Made by a program: the position numbers and the translations under genes. Under the pieces are notes generated by a model. The model searched no databases and was not told where the DNA came from. It saw nothing but the letters and a program-made list of their open reading frames with translations. Positions 52,063 through 61,330 of a stretch of 64,000 nt of DNA are shown in pieces (the stretch's first letter is position 1; the number at the start of each line of letters is the position of its first letter). The stretch covers positions 186,001 through 250,000 of the forward strand of contig CAWGRQ010000025.1 of assembly GCA_963824985.1 (NCBI GenBank). The letters run 5' to 3'. Source of the DNA: JAFNAG01 sp963824985. Its GTDB lineage: Bacteria > Acidobacteriota > UBA6911.

Positions 52063-55000
52063 GTGCCGACGGGGAGCAGCGCCAGCGCGCGATGCGGGAG
52101 ACTGACCGTTCCTTCATGGTGGAGGCATCCGCCGGAACCGGCAAAACCCGTGTGCTCATCGAGCGCATCCTGCATTGTGTGCTCGTTTGCGGACCCGACG
52201 GTGGGCCCCTGCCCATCACCCGCATCTGTGCCATCACCTTCACGGAAAAAGCAGCAGGGGAAATGAAGATCCGCCTGCGTCAGGAGTTTGAGCGCATCGC
52301 GGCGGCGGGCGGTCCCGCCGGTAATCTGGCGCATCAGGCCTTGCTGGATCTGGAGGGGGCGGCAATCTCGACGTTTCATTCATTCGCGGTTTCGCTGTTG
52401 AAAGAGCGGCCGATCGAAGCAGGCCTGGATCCCCGGTTTGCGGCACTCGATGATGTTCAAAGCGAGCTGCTATTCCGGGAGGTCTGGGAATCCTGGTTGC
52501 GTCGCGCTATTGACGAGCGGAAACGTCCTCTGGAGACGGCGCTGCGCGCGGGGCTGACGCTGTCGGCGCTGGGATCCGTAGCCCGGACGATCCGCCTCCA
52601 CGCCCGTGATGTGCGGCGGCTGTCACTGCCCAGGCCCCCCACGGATGAAGAGACCCGGCAAGAGATGGCCGAGCTGCTCGACCTGGGGCGCAAGCTTCGG
52701 CTGCTGGCACGCGAGGAAACCGACAAACTCGTTCCGCTCCTCGATATGGCGCTGGCCTGGGTCTCCGATCCGCTCGCCGGGCCGAATCCAGCAAAGCCTG
52801 GAAACAAGGGCGCCGCCGGAAACTGGAAGGGGCGGAAGGACGCCGTTGCCGAGGTTCGGGATTTTGTGCGCACCACGGTGGAGTTCGCCGGTCTGTATCG
52901 TACGCTCCCCGCCCGGCGGGCTCTGGATGGCGTGGTGCGCATGATCATCGAAGAACTGCTGCCGGCATGGGAGGAACGCAAACGCACCTCCGGGCTGCTC
53001 GATTTCGACGACCAGCTCTGGTTTGCCCTGGAACTCCTGTCTTCAAGCCGCGCGGCGCGGGAAGAATTTCAGCGGCGCTTCGCCGTTTTTCTGGTGGATG
53101 AGTTTCAGGACACGGATCCGGTCCAATGGGACATCATCCGGCTGTTGGCAACGGAATGGGAAGCCTCGGGGGCGGACTCGGGCAGGCCAGTCGCCGGGCG
53201 GCTGTTCATCGTCGGCGACCCGAAGCAGTCCATTTATCGCTTTCGCGGTGCCGATATTGAAACGTACGGCCGGGCCTCGGACCCGGCAGCGATGAGTGCC
53301 GCGGGGCTTGAGCGTCTGGAGCTGACCACCAACTTTCGCTCAGTCCCCTCGATCCTCGAATTTGTCGATGCCGCTTTTGATGACGTCATGAAGCGGTCCG
53401 CAGACGGACCCTACCAACCCGATTACCTGGCCTTTGGAGGTTCCGGGCATCGTCCGGGCAGGCCCGGACGCGCCTGCGTCCACCTGTTGGGGGATCGATT
53501 GCCCGATGGCAAGCCCGCGGGTTCAGGCCCGGATTGTTTTTCCCTTGAAGCGGTCCGGATTGCCAACCTGGTTGCTTCCATGGCCGGCAATTCCACGTGG
53601 GAAGTGCAGATCGGGGGGGATGGCGCCTGGCAACTGCCACGCTATCGGGATATCGCCATCCTGCTTCCGGTGTTGACTCACGCGGATGAACTCGAGGATG
53701 CCCTGCGCGGGGCCGGAGTTCCGTATGTCCTGGAAGGCGGGAAGTTCTATTATGCCCGCAGCGAGGTGTCGTCGGCCATTACCGTGCTCCGGTCGGTTGC
53801 CAATCCCAATGATGCCGTGGCCGTGTATGGGGCCCTGCGATCGATTTTTTTCGGCGTTTCCGATGAGGATCTCCTGCAGGCGACCCTCGCCGGCATCGAG
53901 CTGGATTACCGGATCCAGGCTCCGCCCGATTCCCCCTTGAACCGCCCGTTCCATATCCTCCACGAGCTGCACCTGGGCCGCCATGAAAGGACCGCCTCGG
54001 AGACCATGGAACACCTCCTGCAATCCACCGGCGCGCGTGAGGTCCTGGCTCCGCGCGGCCGGCAATCACTCGCCAACCTGAACAAACTGGTGCGCACCTT
54101 ACGGTCCTTGCAGGAGGACGCCGTTTTCTCGGAAGTTGTGGAACTCGTCGCGGGCATGGATGAAGAGGGAATGGCGGAGAGCGAGAGCCGGATCATGGAA
54201 GAACAGAGCGATGCTGTGCGGATTCTGTCGATCCATCGCTCGAAAGGCCTCGATTTTCCCATCGTCATTGTAGCCGGACTTGGTCATCGCCGGCTCAGCC
54301 GACAGGGCGACTTCCTGGCGGACCCGCATGGGGATCGAATCTTCGCCCTGCGGGCGGGCGCTAAAGTGACCGGGATGCTGACCCCGGGTTGGGAGGAACT
54401 TGCCGAACTTGAGAAAGCGAGAGAAGATGCGGAATTGCTCCGGCTGCTGTATGTCGCGCTGACGAGGGCCCGCGACCACCTCGTCCTTTGCACCCACACG
54501 CGAGGCAAAATTCTCCCCGACAGCGGTCTCTGGGCCCCGGGCTACGATGGAAGCCGCTTGAAGCCGCTCGCCGATTTTCTCTCCGGCCTCTCGGACCGAA
54601 CGGACCTGGCGTTGAACTATCTCGACGCGGCATCACTGGCGGGGGTTCCGGCGCCTCGTCCCGGCGGCGGCGAAATCACGGAGCGTGACTGGGGCCGAGA
54701 GCTTACTGTACAGACCGGGGAATTGCGCCGGCTGTTGGCCGAAACTCCGCAAGTGCAAGGACTGGGGGCGGGTGCCGCAGCCGTAACCGTCGAGGATGGC
54801 GGTCCGGAAGATCGTGACTCCCATCCGGGCCGGAATCGGGCCGTTCGAACCGGCATCGCCTTCCACGAGGCAATGGAGGAGGCAGATCTGGCCGGCACCC
54901 CGGAACCGCAGGCGCTGGCTTGTGCCGCCGGGTCACGCCATGCCCTGGATAAGGCCGGCATCGCGGATTTGACCGACATGCTGCAGCAGACGTTGAACTC

Positions 55001-55325
55001 CCCGATGCTTGAACGGGTGCGACGATCGCTGCGAACCGGGGGCCGCATCCAGCGCGAACTCCCCTACGTTCGACCCCCGCATCCCGATCCGACCGATTTC
55101 GAAGAAGGGAAGATCGACCTGCTGTTTGAGGAAGACGGCGCCTGGGTACTGGTGGACTACAAAACAGATCGCATTCCCGCCGCGCAAGAACTTGGGCCGC
55201 ACTTCACCCGGAAATATGCCGGACAGTTGCAGGCCTATCTCTCGGCCCTCCGGGAACTGGATCTCAAGGTTAAGGCCGCCTATCTTCTTCTTGCCCGGAC
55301 CGGCGCCCACATCGAGCTTCCCTAA
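52059..55325 (+). CDS. addA: AddA-type UvrD-family helicase/nuclease
   Basis: This 1,088-residue motor subunit of the resection complex has Walker A at residues 23-30 (ASAGTGKT), motif Ia TFTEKAAGEM, Walker B VDEFQDTDP (about 345), motif III GDPKQSIYRFRGAD, motif IV TTNFRS, motif V VRILSIHRSKGLDFP and motif VI LYVALTRARDHL. The C-terminal RecB nuclease ends with GKIDLLFE and VDYKTDR (about 1030), so it is a helicase-nuclease. The ATG overlaps the addB stop by four bases. The stop codon coincides with the left end of an R1 repeat. Confidence 0.95.
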   Translation: MSADGEQRQRAMRETDRSFMVEASAGTGKTRVLIERILHCVLVCGPDGGPLPITRICAITFTEKAAGEMKIRLRQEFERIAAAGGPAGNLAHQALLDLEGAAISTFHSFAVSLLKERPIEAGLDPRFAALDDVQSELLFREVWESWLRRAIDERKRPLETALRAGLTLSALGSVARTIRLHARDVRRLSLPRPPTDEETRQEMAELLDLGRKLRLLAREETDKLVPLLDMALAWVSDPLAGPNPAKPGNKGAAGNWKGRKDAVAEVRDFVRTTVEFAGLYRTLPARRALDGVVRMIIEELLPAWEERKRTSGLLDFDDQLWFALELLSSSRAAREEFQRRFAVFLVDEFQDTDPVQWDIIRLLATEWEASGADSGRPVAGRLFIVGDPKQSIYRFRGADIETYGRASDPAAMSAAGLERLELTTNFRSVPSILEFVDAAFDDVMKRSADGPYQPDYLAFGGSGHRPGRPGRACVHLLGDRLPDGKPAGSGPDCFSLEAVRIANLVASMAGNSTWEVQIGGDGAWQLPRYRDIAILLPVLTHADELEDALRGAGVPYVLEGGKFYYARSEVSSAITVLRSVANPNDAVAVYGALRSIFFGVSDEDLLQATLAGIELDYRIQAPPDSPLNRPFHILHELHLGRHERTASETMEHLLQSTGAREVLAPRGRQSLANLNKLVRTLRSLQEDAVFSEVVELVAGMDEEGMAESESRIMEEQSDAVRILSIHRSKGLDFPIVIVAGLGHRRLSRQGDFLADPHGDRIFALRAGAKVTGMLTPGWEELAELEKAREDAELLRLLYVALTRARDHLVLCTHTRGKILPDSGLWAPGYDGSRLKPLADFLSGLSDRTDLALNYLDAASLAGVPAPRPGGGEITERDWGRELTVQTGELRRLLAETPQVQGLGAGAAAVTVEDGGPEDRDSHPGRNRAVRTGIAFHEAMEEADLAGTPEPQALACAAGSRHALDKAGIADLTDMLQQTLNSPMLERVRRSLRTGGRIQRELPYVRPPHPDPTDFEEGKIDLLFEEDGAWVLVDYKTDRIPAAQELGPHFTRKYAGQLQAYLSALRELDLKVKAAYLLLARTGAHIELP

Positions 55326-55607
55326 GGGTTCGCGCAAAAATAAGTTGGCGTTTTGGCGCGAGCACCGTCGCACCTGTGGTGCTCCTGGGGTGGGCAGATG
55401 CAAGGCGCCGCGACGCAGGCGATGTGGTGACATCTCCGAGGAGTGGCAACGCCGCAGATGCGCGCCCGCCGCCGTTCCCCGCGGGGTTGCGGCCCCACGG
55501 TGTGTGGAGCCTGGGGATATATTGCAGCAAAAGGCATGCGCAAAACAAAATGTCAGAGTTACGCCTGGGGTCGCAACAAAATGCCAAGTTATTTTTGCGC
55601 GAGCCCT
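55325..55607. repeat. R1 repeat, copy 3
   Basis: A 283-bp element with inverted arms at 55325-55355 (AGGGTTCGCGCAAAAATAAG...) and 55577-55607. The core from 55359 (CGAGCACCGTCGCACCTG) matches copies 1 and 2. TAA occurs at both outer edges (55323-55325 and 55607-55609), one of them the addA stop, so a 3-bp target duplication is possible but not shown. Confidence 0.88.
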
Positions 55608-55939
55608 AAGAGCGCCGCAGCAGAGGAGGCAGCAAAAAGCGGCCACGGATTTCACGGATTACACTGGTTTTTTTACAGGCACCACCATCAGGGGAGTGTT
55701 TCTTGCACCTCCAGGATGCAGGCAGGGCCGGCATCATTTGGCGCGCCTCGATATTCGCTTGCCTTGCGCATCAAAATCTGTGGGATCCGTGGCTGCCTTT
55801 GCAAAAGCTGGGTAATTTCGGCTTTTTCCGACTGGGAAGGCCGATTCGGACTGCGAGTGCGACCCCGATCCCGATAGCGGATGGCCGCAGAGCCTATTCG
55901 GAGCAGCCTCTCATAGGCCCGGGGCGGACTCCGGTTCCC
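55608..55939. other. Intergenic region with R6 repeat
   Basis: Segments GGCCACGGATTTCACGGATT (55632-55651), CCTCCAGGATGCAGGCAGGG (about 55708-55727) and AAATCTGTGGGATCCGTGGC (about 55775-55795) belong to the R6 type, also found at 61150-61256 and 9345-9428. No gene is seen here. Confidence 0.5.
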
Positions 55940-57298
55940 TTATTTCGTCTTCAGAATCCAGCCGGCGATGTCGGTGACGACGGAGGCGTCCACATGCCCG
56001 AGACGGGCGTAATCCTGCGGCGTGCCCGGGCCGTCGCCGGGGGCCAGACTCGGCATGAACAGGTGGGTCAACCCGGGATATACCTGGAATGTCACCCCGG
56101 GACGCGCTTGCAACGCGGCTTTCCAGCCTTCGAAATCCTTGATCGTCACCTGATAGTCGCGCCCCCCCTGCAGGACCAGCATCGCAATCTTCAGGCGGGC
56201 CGCGGTCTCGGCCGGATGGTATCCGCGCAGATCGAGGAAATAGGATCCGGGAATGCGCGATCCGAGCAGATTGATCGTGGCCGTGGGCGTCAGATCCGGG
56301 TCCTGGATTTCCCGGGCCGCCGCGGTGACGGCCTGAATTTGCTTCTCCGCGGCTTCCGCGTTCGTGCCCGGCAGTCCTGCTAGATATTTGAGTTGCTCCA
56401 GAATTGACTGCTCGAGCGGCCTCGTGCTCCCGGCCATGAGAATCAGCCCCGCGATATGTCCGTCGCCTTCGGCAATACGCGGCGCAAGCATGCCGCCCAA
56501 ACTGTGACCCAGAACATAAATGCGTTGTGGGTTGATGCCTTCAGTTTTGGAAAGCAGGGCGACGGCGGCCCGGGCATCATCCACGGTCTCTTCGTTGACG
56601 GTAAAGACGGGGGGGAGCGTCTCTTTCGTTTCGGCCATCCGGAGCGTGCGCTTGGTGTAGCGGAGTACCGCCACTCCCCGGGCCGCGAGCCCCCAGGCAA
56701 GATCTTTGAAGGGTTTGTTTGGCCCGATGGTCTCGTCCCGATCCTGAGGCCCGGAACCGTGCACCAGAACTACCGCGGGAAAGGGGCCGGGACCTTGCGG
56801 GAGCGTGAGCGTCCCCGGCAGCTGGTACTTGCCCGATTCAACAACGAATTCCCGTTCCCTGAAGGTGCCCGGGGCGGCATAGTCGGGTGCGCTCCAGACT
56901 TCCTTCGGCGGGCTCGCGCCGACAGGTGTGCTGGGAGCGAAGAACATGCCGGCGACCTTGCCTTCGGCATCGAATGCCAGGCGCAGGTCCAACGATGCCT
57001 TCTCGAACTGGCAGGTGACGAAAACCACCCGGAATCCCTGCACTTCTTCAGTGCGGGTCCCCGTGATGGATCGCAGGGGTCCGGTTTTCGAAAGCAGGTC
57101 GTCAATCATGCCGGCAAGCTTGGCCGAGGGCAGACCGACCGCCATGCGCTCGTTGAATTGTGGCGTTACCTTTTCAAACTGGTGAGCAAAAAGGTCGGTC
57201 GCAATCGCTCTCGCCTGCCTTTGAAGATCCTGGGCGGGGAGGCTGCCAAGCAGGAAGAAAGCCGGAACTGCAATCGCGGCCAAAGCCCGTTTCCACAT
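55940..57298 (-). CDS. Secreted alpha/beta hydrolase with DUF3887-like N-terminal domain
   Basis: The protein has 452 residues from the ATG at 57298, preceded by GAAGGGGGCG. A signal peptide (WKRALAAIAVPAFFLLGSLPAQ) leads to an N-terminal domain of about 100 residues (AIATDLFAHQFEKVTPQFNERM), as in DUF3887. The hydrolase domain follows: oxyanion HGSGPQDRDE, nucleophile elbow GHSLGG, an acidic residue after VLQGGRDYQV and the histidine in GLTHLFMPS. It is probably an esterase or peptidase acting outside the cytoplasm. It lies 57 bp downstream of argH on the same strand, but a functional link is not apparent. Confidence 0.87.
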   Translation of the reverse strand: MWKRALAAIAVPAFFLLGSLPAQDLQRQARAIATDLFAHQFEKVTPQFNERMAVGLPSAKLAGMIDDLLSKTGPLRSITGTRTEEVQGFRVVFVTCQFEKASLDLRLAFDAEGKVAGMFFAPSTPVGASPPKEVWSAPDYAAPGTFREREFVVESGKYQLPGTLTLPQGPGPFPAVVLVHGSGPQDRDETIGPNKPFKDLAWGLAARGVAVLRYTKRTLRMAETKETLPPVFTVNEETVDDARAAVALLSKTEGINPQRIYVLGHSLGGMLAPRIAEGDGHIAGLILMAGSTRPLEQSILEQLKYLAGLPGTNAEAAEKQIQAVTAAAREIQDPDLTPTATINLLGSRIPGSYFLDLRGYHPAETAARLKIAMLVLQGGRDYQVTIKDFEGWKAALQARPGVTFQVYPGLTHLFMPSLAPGDGPGTPQDYARLGHVDASVVTDIAGWILKTK

Positions 57299-57354
57299 AT
57301 ACGCCCCCTTCCATTTATCTCTGATTGAGACGCTCCCGGGCTCGCGCCCGACGG

Positions 57355-58539
57355 TCATGGGGTGAATTTTGCCGCCACTTTGCGATAGGCATCACGGAAG
57401 GGCATGCCGGACTGGACCAGCCGGTAGGCTTCCTCCGTAGCATAGATATCCGGCGTGCAGGCACGCGCGCAGTTCTGGACATCGATTTCGATCCGCTCAA
57501 TCACGCGGGTCATGACCGGCAGCGTGCTTTCCACGATTTCGAAGCTTTCCATCAGCGGCTGCTTGGTCAGCTGCAGGTCCCGATGGTAGCCCGACATGAG
57601 GTTGCCGATGGTCCCCTTGATGCGAAACTCGTTTGCGATTACGGCATGATACTGCGCGCGGGCAATCTCCAGCAAATCGGGGTTCAGTTTCTGCGGCATG
57701 ATCGAACTTCCGGTGCACATGTTTCTGGGCAGCCTGACAAAGCCGAATTCATCCATCGAAAACAGGATCAGGTCGGAACACATCTTGTTGACATCGAACA
57801 TCACATTGGACAGGGCCGAGACCACGACGGCTTCGAATTTGCCCCGGCTGTTCTGTACATAAACGGGGCACTGTTGCACCCTGGCAAAACCGAGATCGCG
57901 GGCCGTCTGCAGCCGATCGATCGCAAACACCGGTATGCCGTAGCCGGCCCCCGATCCGAGCGGGTTCTGATCCAGAAGTTTGAGTGCCGCCCCAATGAGG
58001 ATCTTGTTGTCCTCCATGCTGGCGGCATTGGCTTCCATCCAGGCGCCGAACGAAGTGGGCATGGCTTTGCGGGCGTGCGTGTAGCCGGGTACGGTCGACG
58101 ACTTGAGCCCGCGGGCGCGTCGGCGAAGTGCGCGCGTACAGACATCGATCAGCCTCTGCACCTGGTACAGGCGCTCTCTGGAATAGAGCCGGAGCGCAAC
58201 GACGACCTGGTCATTGCGCGACCTGGCGGTGTGAATCTTTTTCCCCAGGTCGCCGAGAGCGGAGACGAGGAATGCTTCGATCGCCGTCTGGCCGTCCTCA
58301 TCCTCGGGCCGGATACGGAATTTTCCCCGCCGGTGCAGGGCGATGATGCCGCGCAACGCGCGGGCGAGTTTCCGCCTTTCCGCTTCAGACAGGATTCCCG
58401 CCGACCGCAGAGCTGCGGCATGCGCGATCGAGGCGCGGCAATCGTACTCGACGAGCCCGAGGTCAAGGCGGTGGTCATTCCCTACCGTGTATCGCTCCAC
58501 CTCGGGGTCGAGGCGGTATCCCTTGTCCCAGAGCTTCAT
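57355..58539 (-). CDS. argH: Argininosuccinate lyase
   Basis: It cleaves argininosuccinate to arginine and fumarate, the last step of arginine synthesis. The fumarase-superfamily signature GSSIMPQKLN is at 277-286 and contains the catalytic serine; PGYTHARKAMPTSF holds the general-acid histidine region. TARSRNDQV is the substrate-binding block. At 394 residues it is some 60 shorter than the usual 455-465: the N-terminus starts at LWDKGYRLDPEVERY and the C-terminus stops soon after GMPFRDAYRKV. The ATG overlaps the argG stop by four bases, so they form an operon. Confidence 0.93.
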   Translation of the reverse strand: MKLWDKGYRLDPEVERYTVGNDHRLDLGLVEYDCRASIAHAAALRSAGILSEAERRKLARALRGIIALHRRGKFRIRPEDEDGQTAIEAFLVSALGDLGKKIHTARSRNDQVVVALRLYSRERLYQVQRLIDVCTRALRRRARGLKSSTVPGYTHARKAMPTSFGAWMEANAASMEDNKILIGAALKLLDQNPLGSGAGYGIPVFAIDRLQTARDLGFARVQQCPVYVQNSRGKFEAVVVSALSNVMFDVNKMCSDLILFSMDEFGFVRLPRNMCTGSSIMPQKLNPDLLEIARAQYHAVIANEFRIKGTIGNLMSGYHRDLQLTKQPLMESFEIVESTLPVMTRVIERIEIDVQNCARACTPDIYATEEAYRLVQSGMPFRDAYRKVAAKFTP

Positions 58540-59783
58540 CTCATACCCCAGGAATGATTCTTCTTTTTCATAATGGCGCTGTGGGCCATCAGGCGGATCG
58601 CGTTGATCTTGATGAAGCCGAGCGAGTCCTCCTGGTTGAAACCCCCTTCGATATCCATGCTCGACAGGTCCTGGTCGTACAGGGAACTTGTCGATTCGCG
58701 GCCGATGACAAAGACATTCCCCTTGTATAGCTTAAGGTACACCTTGCCGTCGATGACCTCCTGGCTTTTGTCGATGGCGGCCATCAGGAAATCCATCTCC
58801 GGGCTGAACCAGAAGCCATAGTAGATCAGCTCCGAGAGTTTGGCGGTGAGCATGTCGCGCAGGCGCATCACTTCGCGATCCATGGCGACCCCTTCGATAT
58901 CCTTGTGCGCGGTGTGAAGTATCGTGCCCCCCGGCGTTTCATAGATGCCGCGCGACTTGATCCCCACAAAGCGGTTTTCCACCATGTCAACCCTGCCGAT
59001 TCCGTGCCGGCTCCCCAGCTGGTTCAGATATACGAACAGCGGCAGCGGACTGGTTTCGAATGCGCCATCATCCAGGTTTTGCACCTTGACGGGGATGCCA
59101 TCCCGAAATTCGATCATGATCCTGGCAGGCACATCGGGAGCGTCTTCGGGATCGGTGGTTCGCGAGTAGACATCCTTGGTCGGCTCCAGCGCCGGATCTT
59201 CGAGGATGCCGGACTCGTGGCTGATGTGGAAGAGGTTCTCGTCCTCGCTGTAAGGCTTGCCTCCGGTCGCCTGCACCTGGATGTCATGCCGTTCAGCATA
59301 CTTCAAGAGATCGGAACGGCCTTGGAACTCGCGCAGAAACTCCGCATTCTTCCAGGGGGCGAGGACCTTGATGCCGGGCTTGAGGGCATAGTAGGAGAGT
59401 TCGAAACGCACCTGGTCATTTCCCTTGCCGGTGGCGCCATGCGAAACCCAGATGGCATTTTCCCGGGCCGCAATCTCGATCTGCCTTCGGGCGATCAAAG
59501 GCCTGGCGATGGCGGTGCCGAGCAGGTACCGTCCCTCATACATCGCGTTGGCCTTGATGATCGGGAAAATGAAGCCGGTGACGAATTCCTCCTTGAGGTC
59601 CTCGACATACACCTTAGAAGCCCCGGTTTTCAGCGCCTTTTCCCTGACCTTCTCGAAATCCTCCTGCTGCCCGACATCGGCGACATAAGCGATGACATCG
59701 TACCCCTTCTGGACCAGCCACTTCAAAATGACGGATGTGTCCAGTCCGCCGCTATAGGCAAGGATCATTTTTTCCTTGATCAC
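58536..59783 (-). CDS. argG: Argininosuccinate synthase
   Basis: This 415-residue ATP-dependent ligase joins citrulline and aspartate. The PP-loop AYSGGLDTS is at residues 9-17, followed by GCGNDQVRFE-type GKGNDQVRFELSYYAL and the aspartate/citrulline block GRESTSSLYDQ. The start is GTG at 59783, placing GGAGG seven bases upstream and MIKEKMILAYSGGLD at the N-terminus; an open frame of 50 more codons upstream is not conserved-looking. argH follows with an ATGA overlap. Confidence 0.96.
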   Translation of the reverse strand: MIKEKMILAYSGGLDTSVILKWLVQKGYDVIAYVADVGQQEDFEKVREKALKTGASKVYVEDLKEEFVTGFIFPIIKANAMYEGRYLLGTAIARPLIARRQIEIAARENAIWVSHGATGKGNDQVRFELSYYALKPGIKVLAPWKNAEFLREFQGRSDLLKYAERHDIQVQATGGKPYSEDENLFHISHESGILEDPALEPTKDVYSRTTDPEDAPDVPARIMIEFRDGIPVKVQNLDDGAFETSPLPLFVYLNQLGSRHGIGRVDMVENRFVGIKSRGIYETPGGTILHTAHKDIEGVAMDREVMRLRDMLTAKLSELIYYGFWFSPEMDFLMAAIDKSQEVIDGKVYLKLYKGNVFVIGRESTSSLYDQDLSSMDIEGGFNQEDSLGFIKINAIRLMAHSAIMKKKNHSWGMR

Positions 59784-59877
59784 GTTTGTTCCTCCGATTC
59801 CCTTGTCTTGTGGAAAACGCTTAAGAATACCCAATGACATCCCCGCACTCAATATCGCAGATTCTTTGGAATAGGGA

Positions 59878-59905
59878 TTGACTTGGGTCTGGAAAAGCGT
59901 ACAAT
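59878..59905 (+). promoter_or_regulatory. Sigma-70 type promoter of the zinc-ribbon gene
   Basis: TTGACT (59878-59883) and TACAAT (59900-59905) are separated by 16 bases. The start site would be about 59912, 40 bases before the ATG. Confidence 0.7.
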
Positions 59906-59951
59906 TTGGGCTTTTTGTCGCACCTGCAATCATAGGAAAGGAGGCTGAACA

Positions 59952-60131
59952 ATGGCAGAGAAATTGTCGAAGACAGCCCGCGCGAGCCTTGGGGATAAGG
60001 GATCGAGCTACGCTAAGCCATGCCCGAGCTGCGGAGCCGGCATGGTCGCCACCCAGGTGATCAAGTATCGCCAGATGCCGGGCGGCATGTACTGGATCTG
60101 CCCCAAAGACGGCGAACGCATCAAGATCTGA
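59952..60131 (+). CDS. Small zinc-ribbon protein, 59 residues
   Basis: From the ATG at 59952, preceded by AAGGAGG at spacing 7, the frame encodes a basic protein with a CPSCG pair at residues 24-27 and a single CPKDG near residue 51, ending GERIKI. The third cysteine, plus possibly an Asp or His, could complete a zinc site. It has its own sigma-70 promoter and a strong terminator, so it is a genuine monocistronic gene despite its size. I do not recognise the family. A nucleic-acid or ribosome-associated role is only a guess from its basic N-terminus (MAEKLSKTARASLGDKG). Confidence 0.85.
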   Translation: MAEKLSKTARASLGDKGSSYAKPCPSCGAGMVATQVIKYRQMPGGMYWICPKDGERIKI

Positions 60132-60159
60132 CCGTCAAGGGATCACATTTCCTGGAAAG

Positions 60160-60196
60160 AAAAAAGGGGGCGCTGTCTGTAGCGCTCCCTTTTTTT
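60160..60196 (+). terminator. Intrinsic terminator after zinc-ribbon gene
   Basis: AAAAAAGGGGGCGCT pairs with AGCGCTCCCTTTTTTT around GTCTGT, with the T tract serving as the release signal. The A tract makes it usable in both directions, so it can also end the convergent gene. Confidence 0.92.
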
Positions 60197-60238
60197 AATG
60201 GGGGGTGATGCTTGTCTGAGGTTTGCCGAACCGGTTCA

Positions 60239-60622
60239 TTACTTTCCTTTGATTCTCACGTGAGTGTGCATCGCGGGAGCCCCTTTAAACTGGAATCCGT
60301 CCAGGCCCGGGACATATACCTCTGAAAGGTAATGGTCCTTCCCGACGACATCGAATACCACCGCCGCTTCATTCTCCTGGCGCGGGCTGAGCCGGGTCAG
60401 GACCGGGTCCAGAACAGTCTGTGTGCCGGCCTGGCTGGCAACCGTCACGGTCTCCAACTGATTGTTCAAATCAAACCTGTAGTTTCCGGCCGGAAGCTGA
60501 ATCCCATTGGCGGTGAAACTGAACGGGATGTCTGCCGTTACTCCCAGGACCGGAGTCTGGGCCATGGCCAGGATCGGCATTGAAACCAAAAGCAACGCTA
60601 CTGCAACAAGATACTTTTTCAT
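60239..60622 (-). CDS. Small secreted beta-rich protein, unknown function
   Basis: This 127-residue protein has a clear signal peptide (MKKYLVAVALLLVSMPILAMAQ) and a mature domain starting with VTADIPFSFTANGIQLPAGN. This is a pattern seen in short acidobacterial exported proteins with an all-beta core. The ATG at 60622 has AGGAAG upstream. No catalytic motif is visible. It is convergent with the zinc-ribbon gene and shares its bidirectional terminator. Confidence 0.8.
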   Translation of the reverse strand: MKKYLVAVALLLVSMPILAMAQTPVLGVTADIPFSFTANGIQLPAGNYRFDLNNQLETVTVASQAGTQTVLDPVLTRLSPRQENEAAVVFDVVGKDHYLSEVYVPGLDGFQFKGAPAMHTHVRIKGK

Positions 60623-61330
60623 ATACACTTCCTTTCAATACATGCGCGCACATCCAGTGCAGGATGCCCATTTCGCACTTCTTGTTTCACACCTGATGAA
60701 GATGATCCGCATGCCGCGGAGTTTCATGCCGACGGCATGAATAAAAAAGGTAATTGTTTAGCCAAATCAAATGGATGAAGAAGCAAAACGCAAAGACGCG
60801 GGGGCGCAAGGGCGCAAAGATCGACTGAGCAATAGGCGTGGGCGCAGCGCTTCGCGCTGGCGCATCCTTGGGCGAGCCGCGGGAGAAAGCGCGGGCAGCG
60901 GCTACTCAGGAGGATTGCGCTTTCTCCCGCGGCTCGCCCAAGGATGCGGCCGAAGGCCGCCCATGCCCGCGAACCGAAAAGAATCTCTTTGCGTCCTTGC
61001 GCCTTTGCGTTCTGCTGTTCAGCATCGGCTAAACAGATGCTAAAAAAGAGCCCTCCCGATCATGGGCACCGGATCGGCGCTCCACGGCGGCCAACTGCCA
61101 TTGTTTGTGGCACGTGTTCAGCCTTGTGATCATCGAGATGTCCTCTAAAAGACAAAGGCTGCCGCGGATTCCACAGATCTTGTGAAGCGACTGCCAAAGG
61201 GGTTGCGCTTCTCACAGCCTCCAGGATGCAGGCAAGGACGACGGCATCATCGGGTTCGCCTGAATGCGCGCACGCCGTAAGCATCTGAACCGGTGGACTT
61301 GTGCGCGCAGGCGCTTCATAATCTGCCGTC
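60623..61330. other. Intergenic region with R3 and R6 repeats
   Basis: The 708-bp gap contains R3 copy 2 with its target duplications (60742-61048) and an R6 segment at 61150-61256. The short stretch 61257-61330 precedes the radical SAM gene. No gene is supported here. Confidence 0.55.
60742..61048. mobile_element. R3 foldback MITE-like element, copy 2, with 8-bp target duplication
   Basis: The element is 60750-61040 (291 bp) and is nearly identical to 24707-24999. TAAAAAAG flanks it on both sides (60742-60749 and 61041-61048), a duplication different from that of copy 1. The right end reversed reads GCATCTGTTTAGCC and the left end GTAATTGTTTAGCC, giving imperfect terminal inverted repeats. 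The inner 31-bp inverted arms are conserved. Confidence 0.9.

Noticed and set aside
55322..55543. Cys/His-rich peptide frame in the R1 core (RRCHHIACVAAPCICPP), similar in all three copies
   Set aside because: The similarity follows from DNA conservation of the repeat. Frames have different starts and ends, no ribosome sites, and copy 1 is much diverged at protein level.
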